Shown: piece by piece, positions 21,137-33,359 of the stretch | How the letters are laid out: each line of letters begins with the position of its first letter | How positions within the stretch are numbered: position 1 is the stretch's first letter | NCBI GenBank assembly: GCA_029962745.1 | Contig: CM057167.1 | Span: forward strand, 22,963,165 to 23,027,164 | Reading direction: 5' to 3' | Length of the DNA: 64,000 nt | Source of the DNA: Echinometra lucunter | Taxonomy: Eukaryota; Echinodermata; Echinoidea; Camarodonta; Echinometridae | The notes under the pieces: generated by a model | Seen by the model: the letters and a program-made list of their open reading frames with translations, nothing else | Told to the model about the DNA's origin: nothing | Databases searched by the model: none | Made by a program: the position numbers and the translations under genes

Positions 21137-21491
21137 CACTCTAAGGAAAAAAGGTGCGATTTTGCACCCCAAATCCAACAATAGCAGCACCTTTTGAGTT
21201 GGAATCTTGAACTGTAGATGAGAAAGGTGGAAAGATGCTTCCTTTTGTATTTGTTTGCACCCAGAAATGCCCATCTACACCAAAAAGGTGCAGAAAAATT
21301 TGCATTAAAAAAGGTGCAAATTTGCACCTTCCCTATTAAAAGATGAAAAGGGTAAAACTTTGCACTCTTAAGGTAGCTCATTGCACCCTTAGGTGCATAG
21401 TGCTTATTTGGGTGCAAAGTTGCACACATAAGGAGCCCCTAGTGCTGGATTTGAAGGATACAAAGTTGAGCCTTTTTTTTTTCTTAGCGTG
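21137..21491. mobile_element. MITE of GGTGCA words with CACTCTAAGG ends
   Basis: The left end CACTCTAAGGAAAAAAGGTG pairs with the right end TTTTTTCTTAGCGTG. Between them GGTGCAAATTTGCACC-type words recur. The flanking dinucleotide is CA on both sides. It is the most complete of the three copies (13028, 14961, 21137). Confidence 0.82.
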
Positions 21492-22220
21492 CAGTGATCT
21501 CGATCTTTCTGGCAATCAGGTACAAATTTGTCTCAACCGTTTCAAAGTTCCGCCATCTGTGTCGATTTCAAAACTTCAGGACTGCACTAACTCTTTCCCA
21601 GACCAGATGAATCGTATTGTATTATACTCTAACACAAATTTTTGATTGGCACAGATTGATGTTGGCACAGAATGATGTTGATATTTTTATGAAAGAAATT
21701 GTATAAAAATAAACATAATAATCTGTTCAAGGGCGAGAATCTTGCATTTCATTATGTTGGTGTTTACGTCATTCGATCAGCACAATGTTTGCTGTTCAGC
21801 TGCATTAGTTTCTCGAACTGCCAGATTTTGACATTTTTAAAATTAATTGGCCATCGTCTTTGGCCAAATCTCAGCTTTCAAGATTTTACGGCGTATTTAA
21901 CATAATAAAAGCGAACGAAGTGGTCAAACAGGCATTTGAGACTCTCCGTTTGTTGCAATATCTTACGCCAGGAATCCTTTTTCTAAGATATTAATATGCG
22001 CATCTCTGTTAGGCCTCGGTCACATTTAACTGATAACGTAAAGGATTACGAGATTTTTCATCGTATGCTCCACAGCTGCCCAACGACACGATCACAGCTA
22101 TAACCAAAAAATCTCGTTAAGTTTTTTTTAGAAAGAACACTGTATGCACACGTTGGTATCAATATACATACAGCACATCACTTTATTTGAAATACGATAA
22201 AACAGCAATGTGGATAAAAT
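21492..22220. other. No gene seen
   Basis: No exon recognised. Confidence 0.45.
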
Positions 22221-22320
22221 GCCTTGCTCAAGGGCATAAGTGCCGTGCCGGGGGTCGAATCCCGAACCTTTGCGTCTCTATATAGTCCAGCGCCTTAAAC
22301 CACTCGACTACGGCACCTCT
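22221..22320 (-). mobile_element. tRNA-derived SINE fragment
   Basis: On the minus strand GGGATTCGACCCCCGGC forms a B-box-like block after GAGGTGCCGTAGTCGAGTGG. A diverged relative is at 44573-44672. Confidence 0.65.
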
Positions 22321-22560
22321 GCTATTATGTTACCATTATCGATCATGTTTCCCTACGATAACAAAGATATTCTGTTACTCAAGTCAAATTTATTTAACTG
22401 GGGGGGGGGGGGGGGTGAAAAAGGGAGGGTTGGAGTGGTTTTGTTTTGGTTCAGGTAAGTAGGGCAAGACGTGACATCGCCCCAGGAATCGTGAAATCGT
22501 GAAAGAAAGAGGAATACAATACAAATGCCGATACGTAAGGTTTAATAGCTTATTTGCGTC

Positions 22561-22930
22561 TAGCCGTGTCTAGTGGATGCGTCACGTGACTGTGGATCTC
22601 GTGGTCCAATTAAGTTCGAGTCCCGGCCCGGCACTAATCACTATTGCATATTCACCTGGAACTGCATGATTAAACATAATAGCTGTGAAGGGATGTTCTT
22701 TTGACTACCAGAACCATTGTGAAGGGTAGAATGAGAGGTTGTTTATTTTGTCCGCTTTCTTTGTCCGCCATGTTCATAGTGAATGTCCTTTGGCAAGATA
22801 TGAATTTATATTTGCCTCTTTCCACCCAAGTGTTAAGTGATGGGTACACGGTAGGATGCGAAAGTCACTGTGGTTTGTAAAGCATTGTGAGCGTCTGCTA
22901 AAGGGGCTTGGCTGAAATGCTCCTCAGAGA
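22561..22930 (+). mobile_element. SINE interrupted by a fold-back fragment
   Basis: The tRNA-like head ends in GTTCGAGTCCCGGCCCGGCA. After the insertion the body resumes with GTCCTTTGGCAAGAT, matching 4080-4095. The tail TTGTAAAGCATTGTGAGCGT is a typical SINE-body sequence. Confidence 0.7.
22641..22783. mobile_element. Single arm of the 6825-type fold-back
   Basis: Matches the loop and right arm of 6825-7050 (TTCACCTGGAACT through TTTGTCCGCCATGTTCATAG). It lies inside the SINE, so it arrived after the SINE. Confidence 0.8.
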
Positions 22931-23737
22931 GTGGAGAAGATGCACACATTGTGTGCGGGCAAGCCTGAATCCGATGACCGGGGTAATAATAGAGCTATGA
23001 AAATTCTGAATTTTATGATAATTATTTTGACTTCTGTGAGGGCACTCTTCCTTTTCAAATACGTGACAGGATGTGTACATCATATCCTGTATGCACGTTG
23101 GACTTTCCTTTTCCAGGTATCGCTTGGCACAACGTGAAAAACACCATTCATTTTGGTTGATCATTAATTTCTGACATTACCCATAAGTTCAATTATCTGT
23201 TGTTCATTGATTTCCACATGTTGATGAGTAACCTGATTCGGGGAAAAGGACGCGTCACTTTACTTCACTTTAATTCAATTACTCATGACGTCAAAGAACT
23301 TCATGGAATAAACACGTAGGACACGGTTTCGTTTTATTTCGACTCAGAATATACACATTGCGAGTTCATGTAGTTACTCTACACTCCTTTTAATTCCCTT
23401 GGGTACAATGTCGAACAATAACATAATTTTTTTATATATTCTTTTATTTCCTCGAAAAGTCGTTCTTTTAATAAGCATTTTTCTCTTCTTAGGAATTTCA
23501 TGGCGTAAGATTTAGTGTTGAGGGGTGTGGGGTGCGGGGAGGGTGTAGGGGGGGGGGGGGGGGGGGGAGGGGGTTGATTACTATTTATTTAACCGATGTC
23601 ACCATCGGTTCTAAACTAACGGCGAATCCATATCAATGAATGTTGAAGTGGGATAACGGCAGGCCTGGCCAGTACACTCCCTTCCGACAGTGTCCGAGGA
23701 GGATTAGATTCCTGATTAGTTTCTCGGAGCTGGGCTC
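22931..23737. other. No gene; one poly-G run
   Basis: Contains a G-rich block at 23520-23575. No exon recognised. Confidence 0.5.
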
Positions 23738-24388
23738 TAAAGTGTAAAAGAGTGACTAACTTAAAAATTCCTATTGAATTGTATTGATCGGTAATAATGT
23801 ATAAATCACATATCCTTTCACTTTTTAATGTACATTTGCGTCATATATTTTTAATTGATATTTTATCTAATCATTTTTGTTCTACCTGCTAAGCTCCATC
23901 CACAAAAAAACCTCCAAAGCAAAATGACTTTTCTGACATCATCAGTCAATCATCAGCCAGCAAGATGAACATGAACAAAAGACATTGGAAAGTCCCTTCC
24001 ATCAACTGGATACCTGATCACAATAGCATTGCAAGTTTTCATAATAGCCCATTACAAGACTTCTTTGCATGGTGTTGCTTTCTGAAATAGCAATTGCCTA
24101 AAATACCAATGAATTCTGTGAACTGGCATTGTATAAAAACATGTAGTGCTATTGTGAACAGGTGGTCAGTTGATTGGAAGGGACCTGTCAATGTCTTTTG
24201 TTCATGTTCATCTTGCTGACTGATGATTGACTGATGATTGACTGATGATGTCAGAAAAGTCATTTTGCTTTGGAGGTTTTTGTGAAAATATATGACACAA
24301 AATGTACATTAAAAAGTCAAAAGATATGTGATGTTTACATTATTACAGATCAACAGAACTCAACATGCATTTTTAATTTAGTCACCCT
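23738..24388. mobile_element. Fold-back element with arms of about 250 bp
   Basis: GAGTGACTAACTTAAAAATT on the left pairs with AAAAATTTAGTCACC-like sequence on the right. CCTCCAAAGCAAAATGACTT pairs with AAGTCATTTTGCTTTGGAGG, and ATGAACATGAACAAAAGACA with TGTCTTTTGTTCATGTTCAT. The right edge meets the TTAA of the next element. Confidence 0.85.
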
Positions 24389-24392
24389 TTAA

Positions 24393-24973
24393 AGGAGAAT
24401 GGAACCCAGGCATCAGTGTGCTTTTAGTGAATGAAGATGAACAAGAAAGAGTAAACAGTGAAAGTTTGATCAAAATCGGACAATCCGTTCAAGAGTTATG
24501 AATTTTGAAAGTTTAAGTAAATCCTTGTTATGAAGATCCTTAAGTTGGCAACTTTGCCAGCATCTGTGATGTCATTGTGGACAACTCTCCATTCATTTTG
24601 TGCATAATTAAAAAAAAAATTGATTTATGTGAAATTTCAAGCCAGGAATCAACATAATTCTTTGCAAAATTCTTGCAGAATCGATGTATCCATGTCATAC
24701 TAAAACAGTAAATTTAAACAAAATCTATTTTTCTTGAAAATGAAGAAAATGTAAAATTCTGTGTACAAAACGCATGGAGAGATGTCCATGATGACATCAC
24801 AAATGCTGGCAAAGTTGCCAACTTACGGATCCTCATAATAGGGATTTACTTAAACTTTCAAAATTCATTACTCTTGAACAGATTATCCGATTTTTCTCAA
24901 ACTTTCACTGTCTACTCTTTCCTGTTTTTCTTCATTCACTGAAAGCATACTAATGTTTAGGTTGCATTCTCCT
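24393..24973. mobile_element. Fold-back element, family B, complete
   Basis: TTAA at 24389-24392 and 24974-24977. The ends are AGGAGAATGGAACCCAGG and GGTTGCATTCTCCT. Same length and arms as 18519-19097. Confidence 0.9.
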
Positions 24974-24977
24974 TTAA

Positions 24978-26012
24978 AGGAAACCAACACCCTCAAATCT
25001 AGTAGTTTTTAAATCAAAGCTAACATGGCTATTAGAAAGACAGAATAAACGTATCAACAACAACAACAACAAAAGAACGAAATCGGACACTGAAAAAGAA
25101 AGCTATGCCTATATGAAATTTTCTGTTTTTGACACTACCATAGCTATTGGTGATATAACTTTAAAGGGGGTACCCAATGCTGAAACAATGTTAGTTCATT
25201 TAAAAGAGCATGATTTTATTAGCAGAAAATCATCTGCCCGAAGTTTTTTAAAAAGTCGTGTTGCCAAGGAAACCCCCAAATGTGGTAAGATTTCAGGATA
25301 TTTTTGACCCCTCAGCTGTGACCCAGTTTCAACTGGGTACCCACTTTTACGTCAAAATGACGTCAAAGTGGGTACCTTGTCGCGCACTTCTAGCAAAATG
25401 CGCGCAAGATATAATACACATTGTACAGTCTAGCGCGCAGCACAACTGCGATGCGCGAAGCTGGGTACCCACTTTTACGTCATACCTCATACTCCAATTT
25501 TTTGGTCAACTCTTGACTTTTTATTAGAAAATTATTCAAAATGCATTGATTTCCATTGAAAATCATCAAATTTTTAATGTTATTCTTCTTAGAATTCTAT
25601 TCTCGATCATATATCAAAAAAAAAATTACCATTGTGTAATCACTTTAAGTATGTTTTGTACGCATCATTTCACATATATTCTTTATTATTTTGAAGAATA
25701 CATGTTTTCATTGTCCTTCTACCAAATATGTTGTGGAGAAAGCACTCCTACATTTGAGTTTTGCTTAAGAAAATGTGCAAATCTATCAATCAATGTGTGT
25801 ACGAAGCATATTGAGAGTGTCCACAAAATGATGTCATCAGTAGCTATGGTAGTGTAAAAACGTGTCTTACATGTATACAGAAAATTTCATAATTATTGCC
25901 ATATAACTTTCTTATTCCGTGTCCGATTTCGTTCAGATTTTCGCTGATCTGTTTCATTCCGTCTTACATGCTTTGAATTGAAAACTACTTGACATGAGGA
26001 TGTTGGTTTCCT
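24978..26012. mobile_element. Fold-back element, family C, with nested element
   Basis: TTAA at 24974-24977 (shared with the previous element) and 26013-26016. The ends AGGAAACCAACACCCTCAA and GAGGATGTTGGTTTCCT pair. The arms match at least to 25160 and from 25850. Another TTAA element is inserted at 25165-25643. Confidence 0.9.
25165..25643. mobile_element. TTAA-flanked element, family D, nested
   Basis: TTAA at 25161-25164 and 25644-25647. The left end AGGGGGTACCCAATGCTG and the complement of the right end, AGTGATTACACAATGG, share 11 of the first 15 bases. It contains TGGGTACC and TGACGTCA palindromes. A second copy is at 54571-55052. Confidence 0.85.
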
Positions 26013-26016
26013 TTAA

Positions 26017-26507
26017 GGGCCGCTCAGAAAACATTTTTTAAAAAATATTCTTTTATTATTTTCTTTCAGTGACATCAATAGTCTGTACAAACATAGAAAA
26101 CAAATTACAATCACGAAAATCCTTGTGCAATTTGCAAGTAATTTCATACGTACCAAAAAAGTATACATTCAAAAGACGAACAAAAAAAAAGTTATACATA
26201 CATGTACTTGTAATTCACTTAAGAATATGACTTTATATAATTGGTCCTTTTCTTCTTCTTTTTTTCACTGAAAGAAAGATTCACTAAATAAAAACAAAAA
26301 GAAATGAAAGGAAAAGGAAAAGATTTTTTTTAAAAAGGAAAAAGAAAGATAGACGCACCCGATCCCAACACAATACCTCATCCCTCCCCCATGGTAAAAT
26401 AGCATTGTAAATAGCATGGTAAAACAAAATAACATGAGCCTGTAGCTTGTCAATCCCCCTCCCTCAGCGTCATTCTGATACTTGTTTTTCAAAGATAATT
26501 TTTCCCC
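26017..26507. other. No gene seen
   Basis: AT-rich sequence with A-runs; no exon recognised. Confidence 0.5.
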
Positions 26508-26656
26508 TATGATTGTCCATATCATCTACAGTTTGAAATGCTCGATTCTTGCACCTGCAACAAAGTAAGTTCACGGTCTACATTTTAAACAGTTGGTTGC
26601 TTCCTCCCCGAAATTTATGTCATCTAATTGTCAAAAAGCACCTGATACTTGGATGT
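26508..26656. repeat. Detached piece of the 692-bp tandem unit
   Basis: TATGATTGTCCATATCATCT through AGCACCTGATACTTGG matches the start segment of the units beginning near 30331, 31020 and 31716. A 2-kb insertion separates it from the array. Confidence 0.85.
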
Positions 26657-28726
26657 CCACAGACTGGTTGGAACCAATCATCCGTATAGGCAGTTCAAAT
26701 GTCCATGTTGTTAAATAAATGTCCACATTAGAATAATGGTGTCAATTTAGGCAGTTCAAATGTCTAGAGAGAGAAGTTAATGTCCCTGTTGGTACTAGAT
26801 GTACCTATATTACATGCATCTCAAATAGCCTATTAGGGAGTTAAAATGTCCATGTAAGAATTATACGTACACAAAGTACATGTCAAATAGCCTATAAAGG
26901 ACTTCAAAAGTCACATTAGTAAATGAATATCCAATTAGCTGGAGCAAATGTCCCATCAAGGATATCAAATGACGAATAGTGATCTCAATGGTCAATAATT
27001 TAAATCAATATGTACTTGAACTGTATATACACTGGCGTAGCTAGGGGGCACAAGAAGGCCATGTCTCCCCCCCCCCCCTATTGATCGGTGAGCAAAAAAT
27101 AAATATAAACAGATAAGAAAAAAAAATGAAATAAAACTTTCGTCGACTTCAATTCACATAACTTACCCTACCCCTTTCCTGGGAAATGAAAGTAAAACGT
27201 AAATATGCCACTTCTCATATTTATAAGCTACCCCTAATACTGAATTTTAGTGTGCAGAAAATGCCATTTTCCATGCACCAAATTACAAAAATCTCCCTAC
27301 CGTGGGAGGGGGTATCCCCTCTCCCACCCCCGGTTGCTTCGCTCCCTCGCCTGAGCCCCCGCTATGCCACTTCTCATATAAGTTGCCCCTAACAGTGAAT
27401 TTTAGTGTGCAGAAGATGTCATTTTCACGCACAAATTTTCAAAAATCTCCCTACCGTCCCCCTCCCACACCCTCGCCTTGCCCCCCCCCCCTCTATATGC
27501 TACTTCTTATATAAGTTACCCCTAATGCTGAATTTTAGTGTGCAGAAAATGCCATTTTCATGCACGAATTTACACAAATCTCCCTATCATGGGAGGGAGG
27601 ATACCCCCCCCCCACACACACACACACGCACACACACCCTCGCCTTGCCCCCCCCCCTCCTATATGCAACTTCTCATATATAGGTTACCCCTAATACTGG
27701 ATTTTTTGCTCAGAAAAATCCATTTCCGTGCCCGAATTTTCAAAAATCTCATTACCGTGGGTGGGATGTACACCCTCCCACACCCTCGATCCCCCCTGTA
27801 GAAAATTCCTGGATTCGCCTTTGCGCATATAACCATTTTCTTACATACAAATTGTACTGTTCAGTATAAGGCATACACATCACGGGACATCAAACACAAG
27901 TGTAAAAAAGTGCTTTTTTATTGAAATGCTCGTTAACCAAACTCAGAATAAATCTTTTGAATATGACTTCCTTACATGTCACATTTCATATGAAAAAAGA
28001 AAAAAAAATGGGCAGTATCTATGCTGTTATCATCAATTAAAAATGATACACACATGTATTAACCCTTTTCCTTTCATAAAAAATATCAAGACACATGTTT
28101 TTTGTTAAAGTTTCAAATCATGGAGAATATTTCTCAATCTCTTGCATTATCCTGCTTCAAACACAAATGTCAGTTTATTTTTGCACACTTTTATACACTT
28201 TGAATACTTTTACAAGTACCCCTTCCAATAATTTTCTTGTTATATCATGAATAGATGCGTGCGCACTTTTTTCAACAGAGAAAAAAATATCAATTTTACT
28301 TTCAGGTTGTTAAGAGATTTTTTTCCACTTGTTTGCATTACCTGAGACATATCACCATCTTTGCTGTCTGCTTTAGGCCTATAAGTCAACAGACACATGA
28401 ATTACCTATACGACATTTGATTTACCTATGAGAGACTTGATACTCTAATTGACACAGGATTACGTAACAATTTCTATTGTGTGGATATTTGACTCCTCAA
28501 TGAGGATATTGGACTTGCTACATGGACATTCGATTTCCCTTTTGAAAACGATTTCTATTGTAACTGATTCTATTGTGTGTGGCTATTTTAATTCTCTATG
28601 GACATCTCATATACCTGTTTGGATATTTTTCAAGCTTTAGGGGACTTTTGATTTCCCCATTGATACTTGAATTAGCTACTATGACATTTGCTCTGATACT
28701 GCGGATACTTGACCTGGAAAACCTAT
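26657..28726. mobile_element. Fold-back-like insertion with arms of degenerate GTCCA repeats
   Basis: The left flank (26660-27000) is a degenerate series of CAAATGTCC and GTCCATGT words; the right flank (28385-28720) is a similar series on the other strand (GGACATT, GGATATTTGACT). GATACTTG borders both edges. The centre holds a GGCGTAGCTAGGGGG dispersed repeat and a tandem repeat (27190-27790). The structure recalls foldback elements whose arms are short tandem repeats. Confidence 0.6.
27190..27790. repeat. Tandem repeat, about 4 copies of 130-165 bp
   Basis: Each unit begins near ATGCCACTTCTCATATA (27205, 27363, about 27496, about 27661), continues with CTGAATTTTAGTGTGCAGAA and AAAATCTCCCTACC, and closes with a C-rich block. 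Unit length varies through the C runs. Confidence 0.88.
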
Positions 28727-28731
28727 ATATA

Positions 28732-31700
28732 AAAAGAGGTGTAAATAGGAATGTTGTCCACTATCTAAAGTTTGAAAGGTTTAACCCTTGCATCTGAACA
28801 TACAGTTAGTCCATGGTCTACATAACATGCCTAATAAACCATTTACTTGTTTTCTCTCAAGATTTGTGTCATATAAGCACTTGACAAATGGATATGATGT
28901 ATTTTCGGAAAATAGCATTGAACACAGACATACTCAAGCCGACATGCACTCATCAGAATGTTTTGTATTTGTACAGATAAAATGTTAGTTCCAGGGATGA
29001 ACAACTACGTACGATGAAACACATCGTGAACTTTATGCCGTATTTGAAAGGAATTATGACAAAGTTAATGTTGTGCTTGGTAAGCTCTCTTTGTTGTCAA
29101 GAATGTTATTTGGAAAGAACGTTGAAGCCCACACAGTAAATAGCATATATGGTACTTTAAAAAAAAAAAAACTGAACTCATCTTGGCAGTTCCATGCGTT
29201 ACGGACATTATATTATACTTTTGCAACTTCAAAAGGTCATTAAGATAAAACTTCTTTTTTATTAGGAACTCATGTGATGGAATCATGCACAAAACACCGT
29301 TGATTATAAATAGTGAAAGTTTCAGTCTATTTCAGTACAGCATGTGGTAGTTATGGCATGCTGTTTCGTTACGGACATTACATTTCTTGTCCAACAAATC
29401 TAATGTCCGTAACGAAAACATAACATGCCGTAACTACCACAGAATGTGCTGAAATGGACTGAAACTTTCACTGCTAATGATCAAGGATTTTTTTTTTTTT
29501 TTACGTGATTGCATCTTATCAGTTCCGCAAAATAAATTGGTTTTATCTTCATGACCTTTTGAAGTTGCAAAAATCGTCCGAAATGTAATGTCCGTAACGC
29601 TGGAACTGCCCATCTTTTTTTCCCAATAATTGTCCAGACACCATCTACACTTTGAAATGCTAGAATCTTGCACCTCAGTGGACAAAGAGGAAGTTCACGG
29701 TCTACATTTTAAAAGGTTGGTTGCTTTCTATCCAAATTTTGCGTCACATATTGTCGAAAAGCACCTGATACTTGGATTTGATGTACTTATATAGATATAT
29801 TTTTGTTCCATTGACATGATTGATGGACGGCCTGATCAAAACATTATGCCCCATCACAGTCAATGGTCAAGTGAAAAGAGGTGTAAATAGGAATGTTGTC
29901 CACTATCTAAAGTTTGAAAGTTTTAGCCATTGCACCTTAACATACAGTTAGTCCACGGTCTACATAATATGCCTAATAAACCATTTAGTTGTTTTCTCTC
30001 AAAATTTGTGTCATATAAGCACTTGACAAATGAATATGATGTATTTTCGGAAAATAGCATTGAACACAGACATACCCAAGCCGACATGCACTCATCAGAA
30101 TGTTTTGTATTTGTACAGATAAAATTTAGTTCGAGGGATGAACAACTACGATGAATCACATCGTGAACTTTATGCTGTGTTTGAAAGGAATTATGACAAA
30201 GTTAATGTTGTGCTCGGTAAGCTCTCTTTGTTGTCAAGAATGTTATTTGGAAAGAATGTTGAGCCCACACAGTAAATAGCGGATATGCATGGTACTTTTT
30301 TTTTTAAAGCTGAACTCATCCTTTTTTCCTTATGATTGTCCATATCATCTAAAGTTTGAAATGCTCGATTCTTGCACCTGCAACAAAGTAAGTTCACGGT
30401 CTACATTTTAAACAGTTGGTTGCTTCCTCCCCGCAATTTATGTCATCTAGTTGTCGAAAAGCACCTGATAATTTGATTTGACGTATTTGTAAAGACATTT
30501 TTTTAGTTCCATTGATGAACAGCCTGATCAAAACATTATGCCCCATCACAGTCAAGGGTCAAGTGAAAATAGGTGTAAATAGGAATGTTGTCCACTATCT
30601 AAAGTTTGAAAGGTTTAGCCCTTGCACCCGAACATACAGTAAGTCCATGGTCTACAATAGTCATGTATGATAAACCATTTAGTTGTTTTCTCTCAAAATT
30701 TGTGTCATATAAGAACTTGACAAATGGATATGATGTATTTTCGGAAAATAGCATTGAACACAGATATATTTAAGCCGACATGCACTCATCAAAATGTTTT
30801 GTATTGTACAGATAAAAATTAGTTCCAGGTATGAGCAACTGTGATGAAAAACACAAGCTTTATGCCGTGCTTGAAAGGAATTATGACAAAGTTAATGTTA
30901 TGCTTGGTAGCTCCCTTTGTTGTCAAGAATGTTATTTGGAAAGAACATTGAGCCCACACGGTGAATAGCTGATATGCATGGTACTTTTTTTTTTTAAAGC
31001 TGAACTCATCCTTTTTTCCCTATGATTGTCCATATCATCTAAAGTTTGAAATGCTCGATTCTTGCACCTGCAACAAAGTAAGTTCACGGTCTACATTTTA
31101 AATAGTTGGTTGCTTCCTCCCCGAAATTTATGTCATCTAATTGTCGAAAAGCACCTGATACTTGGATTTGACGTATTTGTAAAGACATTTTTTTAGTTCC
31201 ATTGATGAACAGCCTGATCAAAAACATTATGCCCCATCACAGTCAAGGGTCAAGTGAAAAGAGGTGTAAATAGGAACGTTGTCCACTATCTAAAGTTTGA
31301 AAGGTTTAGCCCTAGCACCCGAACATACAGTAAGTCCATGGTCTACAATAGTCATGTTTGATAAACCATTTAGTTGTTTTCTCCCAAAATTTGTGTCATA
31401 AACACTTGACAAATGAATATGATGTATTTTCGGAAAATAGCATTGAACACAGACATACTTAAGCCGACATGCACTCATCAGAATGTTTTATATTTGTACA
31501 GATAAAATTTTGTTCGAGGGATGAACAACTACGTACGATGAATCACATCGTGAACTTTATGCCGTATTTGAAATGAATTATGACAAAGTTAATGTTGTGC
31601 TTGGTAAGCTCTCTTTGTTGTCAAGAATGTTATTTGGAAAGAATGTTGAGCCCACACAGTAAATAGCGGATATGCATGGTACTTTTTTTTAAGCTGAACT

Positions 31701-32205
31701 CATCCTTTTTTCCCTATGATTGTCCATATCATCTAAAGTTTGAAATGCTCGATTCTTGCACCTGCAACAAAGTAAGTTCACGGTCTACATTTTAAACAGT
31801 TGGTTGCTTCCTCCCCGAAATTTATGTCATCTAATTGTCGAAAAGCACCTGATACTTGGATTTGACGTATTTGTAAAGACATTTTTTAGTTCCATTAATG
31901 AACAGCCTGATCAAAAACATTATGCCCCATCACAGTCAAGGGTCAAGTGAAAAGAGGTGTAAATAGGAATGTTGTCCACTATCTAAAGTTTGAAAGGTTT
32001 AGCCCTTGCACCCGAACATACAGTAAGTCCATGGTCTACAATAGTGAAGTATGATAAACCATTTAGTTGCTTTCTCCCCAAATTTGTGCCGTATAAGCAC
32101 TTGACAAATGGATATGATGTATTTTGTATTTGTATAGATAGATTTTAGTTCCTGGGATGAACAACTATGATGAAAAACATCTTGAACATTATGCCGTGTT
32201 TCAGT
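28732..32205. repeat. Tandem array, period 692 bp
   Basis: The word AGGTGTAAATAGGAATGTTG begins near 28737, 29878, 30570, 31262 and 31955, so the steps are 692, 692 and 693 bp. The first step is 1141 bp because of the insertion at 29183-29610 (709 bp without it). The last unit is cut at about 32203 by a GTGGCGTAGACAGG repeat. Units are several percent diverged and contain no conserved open frame. Confidence 0.92.
29183..29610. mobile_element. MITE nested in the tandem array
   Basis: The inverted ends TTGGCAGTTCCATGCGTTAC and GTAACGCTGGAACTGCC are flanked by CATC at 29179-29182 and 29611-29614. Inside, TTACGGACATTA and TAATGTCCGTAA words recur, and a long stem pairs GGTAGTTATGGCATG with CATGCCGTAACTACC. 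The other array units lack it. Confidence 0.88.
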
Positions 32206-32506
32206 GGCGTAGACAGGTTCTTACACCGGGGGGGGGGGGGGGGTGATTTGCCGTTCACGAGAAATCGAGGATCAATTTCGTATACAGATACACACGCACG
32301 CACGCACGTACACGCGCACACAAACACAAACACACACCCACACACATATACCTAAATGCACAGCACCGGCGTAAATCCACTTCGAGGTGGGGGGGGGGGG
32401 GAATGATCGACTTTTTTGCCGATTTTTTTTTCTTTCGAACTCACACTTAAGTATAAACACATTAACGATGATGATGATGATGATAACTCTTATTATTATC
32501 ATAGGC

Positions 32507-32559
<53 letters not shown>

Positions 32560-32577
32560 TATTATTATTATTATTAT

Positions 32578-32610
<33 letters not shown>

Positions 32611-32680
32611 TTTTGGAAATTTTTGAGGGGGTGCGGAACACCCCCCCCCCCCCCCCGATTTTATGAGGGGTAACACAGCA
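32206..32680. repeat. Dispersed repeat, CA-rich tract and AAT/ATT microsatellite
   Basis: A GTGGCGTAGACAGG repeat with a G run is followed by a CACA/CGCA tract (32290-32350), a second G run, and a tract of AAT, then ATT, then AAT triplets (32507-32610) that is itself palindromic. No gene. Confidence 0.85.
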
Positions 32681-33019
32681 CCCATCAGAGTAAGTTATTT
32701 TCCCATCCCATCTTCATTTTCATTGTCTTTATGCAGCAGTAGACTGAAATATGAAACATTGATGATCATTATACTCCGCGCACATTGCGCGGGGCTTTGT
32801 GCTCTTAGCTGTGCAATAAGTCTTTTCTCGCTCATAAATCTAGAAATAAACAAAATGTTTTAACAGCAAGCACTCTTATTCGGGCAACGAGATGCCCGAA
32901 TATCACGGAACTCTGCAGGAAAATGTACATTATCAACGTCATCTGTATTTCAGTGACAAGTCTACATTTTAATAGCTCGCTTCGCTGACTGGTAGAAATA
33001 AAATGGTTTAGGACTGCAA

Positions 33020-33357
33020 GCTAGTGCCCAAACAGCTTCATATTTGGCAGATAGGTGATCGAATATGGATTAAGATATCTTATAGAGGATTATATCGTAT
33101 TTTCATGACGACCATGAAAAAGAGTTTGATTATTTTTTCCCGCTGTGCTCACTTGTATGATATTCAGATACATGATGGTTGGGAAAGCAAACGAATTCGG
33201 CAAGCGAGGTGACCGATTTTTACATATCTTATGGGCCCATAGTGTATTTTGATGATGAATTATCCCTTCTACCTACAAAAGGTGTATACCTCTTCTCGCC
33301 CGATAGCTGCACTCGCTCGTATGATATTTTGATACAGGATGGTTGGGAAAGCAAACC
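33020..33357. repeat. Host tandem repeat, left part (2 units of about 165 bp)
   Basis: Units run from GGCAAGCGAGGTGACCGA through TATAGGCCCATAGTGTATTT (here ATGGGCCC) to GGTTGGGAAAGCAAAC. The second unit stops exactly at 33357, where the TA-bounded segment begins; the array resumes at 41095. Confidence 0.85.
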
Positions 33358-33359
33358 TA

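Noticed and set aside
20847..21197. 116-codon frame
   Set aside because: It overlaps the GGTGCA-word MITE at its 3' part and has no recognisable domain.
28732..32205. Possible CRISPR-like or gene array because of regular repeats
   Set aside because: The period is 692 bp with no spacers and the genome is animal; it is an ordinary tandem array.
32272..32685. Frames with poly-Ile or poly-Asn
   Set aside because: Translation of the AAT/ATT microsatellite.
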